Below, one piece after another: positions 1-8,278 of a stretch of DNA of 64,000 bases. A program made the translations under genes and the position numbers. The notes beneath the pieces are model-generated. The model had not been told where the DNA came from and searched no databases. It worked only from the letters and a program-made list of their open reading frames with translations. Every line of letters begins with the position of its first letter. Within the stretch, counting starts at the first letter, position 1. The DNA is taken from NCBI RefSeq assembly GCF_905201705.1, contig NZ_CAJKOX010000005.1, positions 62,001 to 126,000 on the forward strand. Direction: 5' to 3'. The DNA is from an uncultured Marvinbryantia sp. GTDB lineage: Bacteria > Bacillota > Clostridia > Lachnospirales > Lachnospiraceae.

Positions 1-1999
1 TGTAGAGCTCCTTTGAGCCATCGGCAAGCGCGCTGTTGCCTTCCGCAAGCGCCTCCGCACCCTCTGCCAGCGATGCAGCGCCTTCCGTCACCTGTCCGAA
101 TGCCGTATACAGCGCATCATAGCCTTCCTTAACCGCCTGAACGCCTTCCGTGTATTCCTTAATGCCTGCGTTCAGCGTGGCGTCCGCCGTTACAAGCTGG
201 TCAATTCCCTCTTTCAGCGGCTCCATGTTTGCTGTAATCATGTTCTCCAGCACCACCGGCAGCTTCTGTACCTCCGCATTGAAAAGCTCGTACTGCTCTT
301 CCAGTACTGCCATGCCCTCCGATACGCTGGCGGCTCCTGTGCCTGCGGTATCAATGCCGCCCCGAAGCTGCGTGAATGCCGTATTATTCTGCTCCAGCAG
401 ATATGCGGTATTATTCAGCGCCGCAATCGCCGCCTCGATTTCCGCCGCACCCATCCCGGTGGTCGAAGTAATCATGCTCATGATCAGTTTGTTTCCGGAC
501 ACTGCACCGTAAGCCGTCTGCGCCGTGCCGGCAACTCCGCTCAAAAAGGCTGCCGCCTCTGTATTTTTTGCTTCCAGCTCATCAATGGAACCATAGCTTT
601 CCTGTATCTGCGCCAGTCCGTCGGATACCGCCTGCGCGCCGTCCGCCGCCTGCCCGATTGCCGTCAGAATTGCTGTGGAACTGTCAAGCAGCGTTTGCAT
701 CTGCTCTGTTCCGACAGTGATGCCGTCCAGGCTCTTCTGAATCTGCAGAAGCGCCGCCTGAATCTGCGATGAGCCGCCGGTAAGCTCCGGCGATTTTTCT
801 GTCAGCATATTCAGCGCTGCCTGCAGGCTGCCCGCGCCCGTCTGCAGCTGCTTAAGGCTGTCCGCCAGAGTTGCGGAGCCGTCCTTTAACTCCATGCTGC
901 CCTCAGCAGCCTCCTTTGCCCCTTCCGCAAGCTCCTTCGCGCCCTTCTGCGCAGCATGTGCGCCCGACGCAGCGCTCTGGATACCCTTATTCAAAGACTT
1001 TGCACCACTGTTCAATGATTTCAGTCCGCTGTTTAAGGAAGCCGCTCCGGAATACAGCTCATTTGCCCCGGAAACCAGCTCACCGGTACCGGAGGACAGC
1101 TCGCCCGCTCCGGATACCAGTTCGCCCGTGCCGCTGTTTAAATCAGAAGCGCCGTCCTTCAGTTCATCTGCACCGTCTTTCAGTTCCTCTACGCCGTCCA
1201 GAAGCTCCTGCGCTCCATCGTCCAGTTCGCCCGCTCCATCGTCAAATTCCTCCGCCGCATCCTTGATCTCATCCGTTTTTTCCGTAATCGAGCTTGTGTC
1301 CAGAGAATCTACATCAATATCAAAAGACATCGGCACCGCCTGGAAGGAAAGCGCATCCATCTCAAACTCTGTCACGTCGGCGCTTATCGTAAATTCCTTT
1401 TCCTGCCCCGCCATGATGTTATATAAAATCTGACGGTCCTTGCCGACGTTTGCCTCTGTGGCGCCGTCCGCCCGGATATTGCTGCATTTCTCCGTATCCA
1501 GCGTCACCGTCGCCTGCATCAGATAATTGTCAAAAAACTCGTCGTCCGAAGCCGGATTGTCCTTCACCGACACCGAAATTTTAAGCGCTCCGCTTTTGCC
1601 AGGAAGCTCTTCCGCGGTAATTTCTTTGCCGTCCAGCGTATAGGAAATGTCAATCAGCCAGGGCAGCGTTGTATCCGCCATGTCGCCTTGATAAAGAAAT
1701 TTTCCCTTTGCCGCGTTTACGGTCACTTTGCCGTCCTCCAGAAGAATTTCATCCTCCGTAGAAAGATTCTTTACAGCGGAATAATCTCCATAGTCCACAA
1801 TCTCCGTGTCCGCTCCGAGTGTGTATTCATTTACCACATAAATTCCGGAGACACTGCCATCCTGGTTTAAGTTGACATACACATTTTCATCTTTATCTTC
1901 TATGGCTCCGGCTGCGAACGCCGGAACGACCGCTTCCGCGGACAGCGCCACGCAAAGCGCCGCCGCTATCGTTTTCTTATAGTTTCTGTTTCGGTTCAT
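1..1999 (-). CDS. Exported xxxLxxG heptad-repeat protein, YhgE/Pip-like (partial at left edge)
   Basis: About 666 codons lie in the window and the C-terminus runs off the left edge. It starts at the ATG ending at 1999, 8-9 bases after an AAGGGAG ribosome binding site. A basic N-terminus and hydrophobic stretch ending in a VPAFAAG-type site form a signal peptide. After a beta-rich region of about 230 residues, the stretch encoded at about 860-1260 is a run of seven-residue units with Leu at position 4 and Gly at 7 (GELVSGA, KSLNSGA types), and a second short run lies at the edge. Such heptads occur in YhgE/Pip-type envelope proteins. The gene follows the MMPL exporter by 30 bases on the same strand, so it is probably its extracytoplasmic partner. 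Exact function is not known. Confidence 0.75.
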   Translation of the reverse strand, partial: MNRNRNYKKTIAAALCVALSAEAVVPAFAAGAIEDKDENVYVNLNQDGSVSGIYVVNEYTLGADTEIVDYGDYSAVKNLSTEDEILLEDGKVTVNAAKGKFLYQGDMADTTLPWLIDISYTLDGKEITAEELPGKSGALKISVSVKDNPASDDEFFDNYLMQATVTLDTEKCSNIRADGATEANVGKDRQILYNIMAGQEKEFTISADVTEFEMDALSFQAVPMSFDIDVDSLDTSSITEKTDEIKDAAEEFDDGAGELDDGAQELLDGVEELKDGADELKDGASDLNSGTGELVSGAGELSSGTGELVSGANELYSGAASLNSGLKSLNSGAKSLNKGIQSAASGAHAAQKGAKELAEGAKEAAEGSMELKDGSATLADSLKQLQTGAGSLQAALNMLTEKSPELTGGSSQIQAALLQIQKSLDGITVGTEQMQTLLDSSTAILTAIGQAADGAQAVSDGLAQIQESYGSIDELEAKNTEAAAFLSGVAGTAQTAYGAVSGNKLIMSMITSTTGMGAAEIEAAIAALNNTAYLLEQNNTAFTQLRGGIDTAGTGAASVSEGMAVLEEQYELFNAEVQKLPVVLENMITANMEPLKEGIDQLVTADATLNAGIKEYTEGVQAVKEGYDALYTAFGQVTEGAASLAEGAEALAEGNSALADGSKELY

Positions 2000-2029
2000 A
2001 ATGCTTTTCTCCCTTCTGAAAAATTTTGT

Positions 2030-4117
2030 TTAACCAGCCTGCACATCATGTTTTTTCGCATGGGCGCGGGATTTGTGCTCCTTTGCGCCCTTCTTCATAA
2101 ATAACCCGTCCAGCAGGTATAAGAATCCCGGCAGGACAAAAAGAACAATCACCAGCGAGCAGATCGCCCCGACGCCGAGGAACATACCAAGCTGCGCAAG
2201 CAGTCCGTTGGAGGACATTTTGCCGAGCAGAAAGCCCACCACCGTCAGTACGCTGCCCGATGTCAGCACCGATACCATGACCGCAGAAATAGTCTCCACA
2301 ATCGCATCCTTTTTGGAATGCGTCACCCGGGCTTCCCGGTAGCGGTCGGAAAACAGGATCGCATAATCCACGGTCGCGCCAAGCTGGATGGAACTGATAA
2401 TCAGGTACGCAATGTAGAATACGATATCACCTGCAAAATACGGTATAGAAAGATTGATCCAGATAGCCGTCTCAATGCACAGCACCAGGATTACCGGCAG
2501 TACAATGGATTTCTGCAATATCAGCAGTACCACAAGCACCGCGCCAATGGCAATGGCGTTTACCTTCACCATATCCGCCGTCACCGTATTCATCAGGTCA
2601 TAAGAGCTGACGCCCTCGCCCGCCAGATAATAGGTGCCCGGATAATATTTTTCCGCAATCTCCCGTATCTGCTCCACCAGCCGGAAGGTTTCCTCGCCCT
2701 CGTAGTCGGCGTCCACGGAAAGCACCATCCGGCTGTAATTATCAGACTGCAGCTGCGCCAGTGTGTCCGCATCCAGAAACTCCGTGGGAATTTCCGAGCC
2801 CGCCATATCCACATAAGAAATAATTCCTGTTATCTCCGGCAGCGTGTGCAGCTCATCCGACAGCTCCTTCTCCACCGCGGTCTGACCCGTCGGCACCAGC
2901 AGTACATAGCTGTCGCTCTGTCCGAAAACCGCCTCAACCTGCGCGATGTCCTTTCCCATCCGGGTCTCTTCATTAAACATATGGCTGGAACCATAGTAAT
3001 AGCTGTTCGAATTTGATGCCAGGTAGGAAGGCACAACCAGAACCAGGAACACACACACCAGCGGCAGCATCATCTTCTGTACCAGACGTCCAAAGCCGCG
3101 GAAGGACGGCATAAAATCCTTATGACGCGTTTTATCCATCAGCTTGTGCAGCGATAAAATCAGCGCCGGCATAAAGATAAACACCGTAACCAGACTGAGC
3201 GCCACGCCCTTTGCCAGCGCAAGACCAAGGTCCGGCCCCAGCAGGAAACGCATCAGGCAGAGTGCAACAAAGCCGATTACCGTCGTCAGACCGCTGGAAA
3301 GAATCGAGCCCGTGGATTTGCACAGAGCATCAACCATCGCTTCTTCGACATCCGGATTTGTTTGCCGGCATTCCTCAAACCGGTGAATCAGAAATACGGA
3401 ATAATCCAGCGATACCGCAAGCTGCAAAATACTTCCGGCGGCGTTCGTCACAAAGGAAATCTCCCCGAAGATGAGATTCGACCCGTTGTTGATTAAAATA
3501 GCGACGCCAAGACCGCCCAGCACAATCAGCGGTTCTACCCAGGAATTTGTTGTCAGAATCAGCACCAGCAGTACAAACAATACCGCGACTACTACGATTC
3601 TGGAAATTTCCACCACCGTATCCGTCGTTGCCGTTGCCGTGGAAACCGCGTTTCCGGTCAGCGCACCGTTCTCCCCTACAAGCTCACGCATGGCTTCTAC
3701 CGCTTCCAGTCGCTTTTCCTCCTCGACGGTAACGGTAAACAACGCCGTATCGTCTTTATAGTATGCTTCCACCGTATCCGTCTCCTGCATCTCCAGCGGC
3801 TCGCGCACGTCCACGACATCGTCCAGCCAGGTAACCTCCTGCACGCCGTCAATCTGCTTCAGCTTTTCCTTGTATTCCAGCGCCTGCACGACTGACACAT
3901 CGCGAATCATCACGCGGGCGTTCGGAATCCCGCCGTCAAATTCCTCCCCCATCACATCCAGCGCCACCGTGGACGGTGAATCCGGAGGAAGATAATCGGT
4001 AATATCGTAGTTTACTGACACCAGTCTGCTGAGAAACAGACCGGCGATTGCCGCCGCAATAAACAATACCAAAATCGCTTTGCGGCACTTTACCACTCCG
4101 GTATAAAATTTTTTCAT
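2030..4117 (-). CDS. MMPL/RND-family membrane exporter
   Basis: A 695-residue protein with two similar halves, each an initial membrane helix, a large extracytoplasmic loop and a cluster of helices, as in MMPL-type RND transporters. The proton-relay Asp-Tyr pair is visible in both halves (SLDYSVF and TVDYAIL). The family uses proton flow to export lipids, glycolipids or hydrophobic drugs. The frame is open upstream to 4261, but the start at 4117 (MKKFYTG) has an AAAAGGGG site 8 bases upstream and begins just before the first membrane helix, so I chose it. It is divergent from the TetR gene at 4299, its likely regulator, and heads an apparent two-gene operon with the heptad-repeat protein. Substrate unknown. 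Confidence 0.88.
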   Translation of the reverse strand: MKKFYTGVVKCRKAILVLFIAAAIAGLFLSRLVSVNYDITDYLPPDSPSTVALDVMGEEFDGGIPNARVMIRDVSVVQALEYKEKLKQIDGVQEVTWLDDVVDVREPLEMQETDTVEAYYKDDTALFTVTVEEEKRLEAVEAMRELVGENGALTGNAVSTATATTDTVVEISRIVVVAVLFVLLVLILTTNSWVEPLIVLGGLGVAILINNGSNLIFGEISFVTNAAGSILQLAVSLDYSVFLIHRFEECRQTNPDVEEAMVDALCKSTGSILSSGLTTVIGFVALCLMRFLLGPDLGLALAKGVALSLVTVFIFMPALILSLHKLMDKTRHKDFMPSFRGFGRLVQKMMLPLVCVFLVLVVPSYLASNSNSYYYGSSHMFNEETRMGKDIAQVEAVFGQSDSYVLLVPTGQTAVEKELSDELHTLPEITGIISYVDMAGSEIPTEFLDADTLAQLQSDNYSRMVLSVDADYEGEETFRLVEQIREIAEKYYPGTYYLAGEGVSSYDLMNTVTADMVKVNAIAIGAVLVVLLILQKSIVLPVILVLCIETAIWINLSIPYFAGDIVFYIAYLIISSIQLGATVDYAILFSDRYREARVTHSKKDAIVETISAVMVSVLTSGSVLTVVGFLLGKMSSNGLLAQLGMFLGVGAICSLVIVLFVLPGFLYLLDGLFMKKGAKEHKSRAHAKKHDVQAG

Positions 4118-4298
4118 CAGACATACCCCTTTTCTCGTTTTCGGGAATAAGCATAACGTAATTTTCCGCCATTTGGAATGGACAGACGCCGCCAAATGTG
4201 CATAACCAGACATAATTTGAAATTTGTCTAATAAATTTTTTGTGGATTCTTGAAAATCCATCAGACATCTGTATAATAAATGAGTAGGAGGAAAGTAT

Positions 4299-4874
4299 AT
4301 GAAGCATTACGAGATCTCACTGAACACAAAAAAAATGCTGGCGGCGTCTCTGAAAAAATTTATGGCAAAGAAGCCGTTTTCCAAAATTACGGTCAGCGAG
4401 CTGATCGCCGACTGCGATATCAACCGGAATACCTTCTATTATCATTTTGAGGATATTTATGCGCTGCTGCGCTGGATGCTGGAAACAGAAGCGATCGAAG
4501 TGGTAAAGCAGTTTGATTTGATTACAGATTATGAAGAAGCGATTAATTTTGTGATGGATTATGTGGAAGCAAACGATCACATATTAAACTGCGCCTACGA
4601 TTCCATCGGGCGCGAGGAGATGAAGCGTTTCTTTTATCCGGAATTTACCGGTATCATTTCTTCCCTCATACAGTCCGCGGAAGAGAATTTTCATTTGAAG
4701 CTGGAGGATGATTACCGTCAGTTTGTAACAGAGTTTTACACGGAGGCGATTGCCGGAATCCTGATAAACTGGCTGAAGGATGGCTCCTCGCGCGACCGGG
4801 AAGCCACCGTCCGTTTTATCTCTGAAACTATGCGGAAATCTCTCAACGGTATCCTGGCGCCTGAGCCGGGCTGA
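4299..4874 (+). CDS. TetR/AcrR-family transcriptional regulator
   Basis: A 191-residue protein. Residues 10-55 form a TetR-type helix-turn-helix (KPFSKITVSELIADCDINRNTFYYHF), recognisable by the T-FYYHF end of the recognition helix and the following LLRWM. The rest is helical and resembles the C-terminal domain of TetR proteins of the DhaS-like type. An AGGAGG site lies 7 bases before the ATG. The gene is divergent from the MMPL exporter with about 180 bases between starts, the usual layout for a TetR repressor of an efflux gene. That it represses the exporter is inference from position. Confidence 0.88.
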   Translation: MKHYEISLNTKKMLAASLKKFMAKKPFSKITVSELIADCDINRNTFYYHFEDIYALLRWMLETEAIEVVKQFDLITDYEEAINFVMDYVEANDHILNCAYDSIGREEMKRFFYPEFTGIISSLIQSAEENFHLKLEDDYRQFVTEFYTEAIAGILINWLKDGSSRDREATVRFISETMRKSLNGILAPEPG

Positions 4875-4929
4875 TATTTATGTTGCTCCGGCTGCAGCGA
4901 GAAGCAAATTCCCCATGCCGGCATCCCTG

Positions 4930-5025
4930 CCAGCTTGATGCCCCGTATGCCTTCATCACCACCAGCCTGATGCCCCGTATGCCTTCATCACTGCCAGCCT
5001 GATGCTCCATATGCCTGCATCGTGG
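4930..5025. repeat. Tandem repeat, 32 bp x 3
   Basis: Three consecutive 32-base copies (4930-4961, 4962-4993, 4994-5025) of a unit with core CCAGCCTGATGCCCCGTATG, between the convergent TetR and ABC-F genes. Copies 1 and 2 are almost identical and copy 3 has several changes. No gene is visible in this 170-base interval. It is one of five short tandem arrays in the window. Confidence 0.9.
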
Positions 5026-5047
5026 CCCCCGACTCCCCGGTCGCTCT

Positions 5048-6724
5048 TTACAAGTCCACAATTTTCGTGGCGATCCGCTCCCGGAAACGCACATCATGCT
5101 CCACGATCAGCATGGTCGGCGCAAATTTCAGAATCAGCTCCTCTATCTGCATTCTTGTGAAAACATCGATATAATTCAGCGGCTCATCCCAGATATAGAG
5201 ATGCGCCTGCTGAAGCAGGCTTGCCGCAAGCAGTACCTTCTTTTTCTGCCCCTCTGAGAAATCCTCCATATTTTTCGCAAACTGCGCACGCTCCATATCA
5301 AGCTGCCGCAATACCGCCTTAAACAGGCTTTCCTCCAGACGCTGCTGTGCGCAGAAGCTGCCGATATCCCCGTGCAGAAAAGACGTATCCTGGCTGACGT
5401 AAGAAATGCGCAGTCCGGAGGGGATCTCCAGCAGCCCGTTCTCCCGTATGCCTGCGCAATCCGTTTTCCCGCGCCATTCATCCGCGCGGTCCGTTTTCCC
5501 GTGCCATGCATTCGTGCGATCCATCTCCCCACGCCACATATTCTCACCATCTGTTTCCGCGCGGTTCCGTTCTTTCCTTTCATATCCGGCAACCACATCA
5601 CCGTTCTTCTGCTCCTGCTGTGCCAGAATTGCCTTCAAAAGGCTTGATTTTCCGCAGCCATTGCTCCCGTTCAGGAAGACCCGCTCGCCCCGTCGCAGCT
5701 CAAAGCAGAGCTTGTCGAAAACTATGTGGCAGCTTCCATCACCATTTTCGTAAGCAAGCGTGTAGTCGCGCGCCCGCACGAGCACCTCCCGGCGGAAGGA
5801 GAGCGGCATCAGCTTCAGCTCTGCCGGATTTTCCACATCCTGCAGAAGTCCCTCTTTCTGCACGATCTCACTGTCGATCCGCGTCTGCAGATTTTTTACC
5901 CGGCGCTGCATTTTTTTCGTTTTTGCCCCGATATACGGGCGCGTGCCGTTGCCGCGGTCGTGCTCCTTAGCCGGGTCGAATCCAATTTTGCTCCTCTCAT
6001 TCGCCTCCGCCCACCTCTGCGCACGCTCCGCCGCTCTGCCAAGCGCCTTTATTTCCTTCTGATGCTTCTCATTTTCCGCCCTGCAAAAAGCGTCCCTGCG
6101 CTCCCTGTTTTCCCACCAGGTGGAAAAGTTTCCGCTCTGTACCTCAATGGTTCTGCGGTTGAGCGCCAGCACATGATCCACACAAGCGTCCAGCAGATCG
6201 CGGTCATGGGATACCAGAATAAAACCCTTTTTGCTGCGCAGATACGCTTTCACAAGCTCCCGCGCCTTTGCATCCAGATGATTGGTCGGCTCGTCAATCA
6301 GCAGAAAATAATTTTCACGCGAAAAGAGGATTGCCAGCATCACCTTTGTGCGCTCCCCGTAGCTTAACGTATAAAATGGCCGGTAAAGCACCTCCGCCGG
6401 CGCCTGCAGTCTGTCAAGTTCGCAGATTACCCGCCACAGCTCGCAGTCCGGCCGGATCTCTTCCAGAATTTCACCCCAGCACGCTCTCTGCCGCCGTTCG
6501 TCCACCTGGTATGGAAAATAATCGAAGGCGGTGGAAGCGCTGATTGTCCCCCGGTATTCCATTTCTCCCTGCAGCAGCTTCAGAAAAGTGGTTTTTCCTT
6601 TTCCGTTGCGCCCGACAAAGCCCAGCTTCCAGTCTGTGTCAATGGAAAAAGATACGTTTTCAAAAATATTGTCAAAGCTTCCTTCATAACAGAAGGTAAG
6701 ATCTGATACGCTTATCTGTGACAT
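5048..6724 (-). CDS. ABC-F ATPase, Lsa-like antibiotic-resistance (ribosome protection) type
   Basis: A 558-residue soluble protein with two ABC ATPase domains and no membrane segments. Domain 1 shows Walker A GRNGKGKT (about 38-45), LSYGE, and IDEPTNHLD; domain 2 shows GSNGCGKS, FSEGQKKK and WDEPLNYIDV. The last motif and the long charged interdomain linker resemble Lsa-type ABC-F proteins, which displace lincosamides, streptogramin A or pleuromutilins from the ribosome. Usual length is about 490-500 residues; the excess is largely an inserted 10-residue repeat in domain 2 (residues about 390-425). A structured leader precedes the start, consistent with antibiotic-inducible attenuation. Drug specificity cannot be read from the sequence, and a non-resistance role is possible. 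Confidence 0.85.
   Translation of the reverse strand: MSQISVSDLTFCYEGSFDNIFENVSFSIDTDWKLGFVGRNGKGKTTFLKLLQGEMEYRGTISASTAFDYFPYQVDERRQRACWGEILEEIRPDCELWRVICELDRLQAPAEVLYRPFYTLSYGERTKVMLAILFSRENYFLLIDEPTNHLDAKARELVKAYLRSKKGFILVSHDRDLLDACVDHVLALNRRTIEVQSGNFSTWWENRERRDAFCRAENEKHQKEIKALGRAAERAQRWAEANERSKIGFDPAKEHDRGNGTRPYIGAKTKKMQRRVKNLQTRIDSEIVQKEGLLQDVENPAELKLMPLSFRREVLVRARDYTLAYENGDGSCHIVFDKLCFELRRGERVFLNGSNGCGKSSLLKAILAQQEQKNGDVVAGYERKERNRAETDGENMWRGEMDRTNAWHGKTDRADEWRGKTDCAGIRENGLLEIPSGLRISYVSQDTSFLHGDIGSFCAQQRLEESLFKAVLRQLDMERAQFAKNMEDFSEGQKKKVLLAASLLQQAHLYIWDEPLNYIDVFTRMQIEELILKFAPTMLIVEHDVRFRERIATKIVDL
5459..5548 (-). repeat. In-frame 30-bp tandem repeat inside the ABC-F gene
   Basis: Three degenerate 30-base units (5459-5488, 5489-5518, 5519-5548) plus part of a fourth encode repeated 10-residue units of the type WRGKTDRADE, WHGKTDRTNA. 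They lie between Walker A and the signature motif of the second ATPase domain, in the position of a surface loop. The period is a multiple of three, so the frame is kept. Confidence 0.85.
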
Positions 6725-6798
6725 AAAAATCCCTCCCTGGCATAATAGCTGATGCCAGAGGAGGGATGCTCACCGGTATTTTCTTTCTCTGTTTTCAT
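6712..6798 (-). CDS. Candidate leader peptide (28 aa) upstream of the ABC-F gene
   Basis: A short open frame, MKTEKENTGE... ending ...GFLCHR, runs through the attenuator hairpin and overlaps the ABC-F start by 13 bases. It could be a leader peptide whose translation controls the hairpin. Its own ribosome binding site is weak (GGGGCG, 9 bases upstream), so the call rests on position and overlap. Confidence 0.35.
   Translation of the reverse strand: MKTEKENTGEHPSSGISYYAREGFLCHR
6725..6766 (-). promoter_or_regulatory. Terminator/attenuator hairpin that sequesters the ABC-F ribosome binding site
   Basis: Read on the minus strand, a stem of about 14 pairs (arms 6752-6766 and 6730-6743, one bulge, 8-base loop) is followed at once by five T residues and then the ABC-F ATG. 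The 3' arm contains the AGGGAGGGA that serves as ribosome binding site, so the hairpin can both stop transcription and hide the start. An upstream CTGGCATA (6831-6838) is complementary to TATGCCAG in the 3' arm and could form an alternative antiterminator pairing. ABC-F resistance genes are known to use ribosome-stalling attenuators; this is a good structural match. Confidence 0.7.
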
Positions 6799-7010
6799 CT
6801 GCACAACGCCCCAGCGTGCACTGGAAAGTATGCCAGCGCGGTTTGTCTGTCTGGCAGAAACCCGCCGCACGCATTGTCAGTCGGCAAAGGCTTACCGGCG
6901 TGTATATGTTTAACCGCCGGGCGTCTATCCCGCGCTGCGGCGCAGGCGGACGCCTTATCCACGCATGAAAAAAGAGAAGAAATGAACATAACCCCACTTC
7001 CGGCAACACC

Positions 7011-7054
7011 TACAGGACCTGCCACCGGCAGCTCCCTTCGGATGCATGGCAACT
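7011..7054. repeat. Interspersed repeat, copy A
   Basis: About 40 bases sharing nearly complete identity with 49658-49702 and partial identity with 53282-53330. The common core reads CCGGCAGCTCCCTTCGGATG, preceded by a small CTGCC/GGCAG hairpin and followed by GCATGGCAAC and an A-run. A second GCATGGCAACAAAAAAA follows at about 7086-7102. Apart from this repeat and the ABC-F leader, 6799-7160 shows no gene. Confidence 0.75.
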
Positions 7055-7160
7055 AAAAAACGTCCACTGGATGTTTTTGTCGTATGCATGGCAACAAAAA
7101 AACATCTGTCTGCAGCGACCTGCAGAACACCCGGACATCTTTTCTGTTACAAAAAGTCTG

Positions 7161-7415
7161 TTATTTCTTCATTTCTTCTCCTTTCCGATAACCGTTTGTT
7201 TCTGCCATTATAATTTCATTTCCGGCAGATGTCAACACCCAACTTCCATTCCCAGACGTGTCTACAACTTCCATTCCCAGACGTGTCATACTGGGTAGTA
7301 CTGGGTCATTCTTTAAATACACATCCTCCCGCTCCGCAACGCGACTTCCGTAATATGTCTGAATCGCTTCCTTATCCAAACCATTTCCTTCAAAACAAAA
7401 AGCAAGATATGAAAT
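7161..7415 (-). pseudogene. Unidentified gene remnant with a frame-shifting 25-bp duplication
   Basis: An open stretch of about 84 codons without a convincing ATG or ribosome binding site (only a TTG at 7379). It reads like real protein near the start (DKEAIQTYYGSRVAEREDVY) but contains a 23-base direct repeat (7240-7262 and 7265-7287) at a 25-base offset, which breaks the frame. It lies downstream of the MNT/HEPN remnant. I do not recognise the family. Confidence 0.35.
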
Positions 7416-7503
7416 TCATTCTTTCATATCCCGCCAAATAAATGCTTAAAAATTCTTCCGCTTTTCCATACTGCTCTTTTGCACTTTCAAGACGGTAATT
7501 CAT
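7390..7503 (-). pseudogene. Truncated HEPN-like partner of the MNT gene
   Basis: Starts 17 bases after the MNT stop and encodes 37 residues beginning MNYRLESAKEQYGKAEEFL, typical of the first helix of HEPN proteins (usual length about 120-140 residues), then ends in unrelated residues and a stop. The RNase motif (R-X4-6-H), normally near the C-terminus, is absent. It appears to be the 5' remnant of the HEPN toxin that usually accompanies an MNT antitoxin; a family search would settle this. Confidence 0.45.
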
Positions 7504-7519
7504 CAATTCTTTTCTATTA

Positions 7520-7861
7520 TCAGGCAACGACTACCACCCCTTCTTGTGCAATATTACGATAATACGGTAAGTCTTCCCTGTACCGCTCAAATTCTTCATA
7601 TGGAATTACCGTAGGAGAGAGCACCGTATCGTATTCCAGTTCCAGCTCGCTGGACGCATCCCATACCTGCTTTAACTGTTCCTGTAATACCGTCCGCTCA
7701 CCATGCACGATTGCAACAATATCCACATCCGACTCACTATCGTAGTCTCCCCTTGCATAAGATCCATATAAAATCACCTGGACAAGATTTCTGCCATAAA
7801 CGGAATGGTATATCTGTGCCAGTTGCTGTATGATGTGCTCCAGTTCATTCTTCGTACACAT
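7520..7861 (-). CDS. MNT-type minimal nucleotidyltransferase (antitoxin-like)
   Basis: A 113-residue protein with the nucleotidyltransferase motif GSYARGDYDSESDVDI (about residues 33-48), which supplies the two metal-binding Asp residues. The start at 7861 has an AGGAGGGG site 6 bases upstream; the frame is open further but without a better site. Stand-alone MNT proteins are commonly antitoxins that modify (AMPylate) a HEPN RNase toxin encoded next door. Here the partner is truncated, so the MNT gene is probably an orphan left by decay of a toxin-antitoxin pair. Confidence 0.8.
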   Translation of the reverse strand: MCTKNELEHIIQQLAQIYHSVYGRNLVQVILYGSYARGDYDSESDVDIVAIVHGERTVLQEQLKQVWDASSELELEYDTVLSPTVIPYEEFERYREDLPYYRNIAQEGVVVVA

Positions 7862-7924
7862 AGACACCCCTCCTATCGCTTCTGCTACTGTTTTTATTAT
7901 AACCAATACTCTGACATATCGCAA

Positions 7925-8278
7925 CAGAATTTAAGGGATGCATTCCAAAATCTGAGCTTCTGACGGAACCATAAGCACAGATTTCCAGGCTGCTCCGGTA
8001 ACATTCCATGCAGGTATCAAATGCCGGCGCAATGCCAAGTGCCCGCCTGACTGCCTATACAACTGTTACGCCTGACCAGGAATTTGAAATTAATTAGTCT
8101 TTGACCCTCGCGGCATTCGCCAAATGCTTGTGCAAGCACGGCACTTGGCTCATTGCTCGCGGGAATAAAATTCTGCGTCATAAATAGTTTTACCAACAGG
8201 CTATTCACCGCTGACAGGAAATCCTCTGCGTGTAAATTCCCGAGCAAAGGATTTCTCTGTCCCCAGGGCGACCCCATA
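7925..8278. other. Intergenic region without a recognisable gene
   Basis: A 99-codon frame on the minus strand (8017-8316) covers much of this region but has no ribosome binding site and runs into the end of the ZinT-like gene, so it is not called. The stretch 8100-8160 contains a palindromic TGCTTGTGCAAGCA and short inverted segments, and reads like an intergenic repetitive element, though no second copy is in the window. Confidence 0.4.

Noticed and set aside
150..1433. Plus-strand open frames across the first 1.4 kb
   Set aside because: They are antisense to the heptad-repeat gene; the regular xxxLxxG pattern on the minus strand keeps several frames open. No ribosome binding sites.
2030..4261. 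Long N-terminal extension of the MMPL protein (start at 4261)
   Set aside because: The 48 extra residues lack a ribosome binding site and cover the divergent promoter region; start at 4117 is better.
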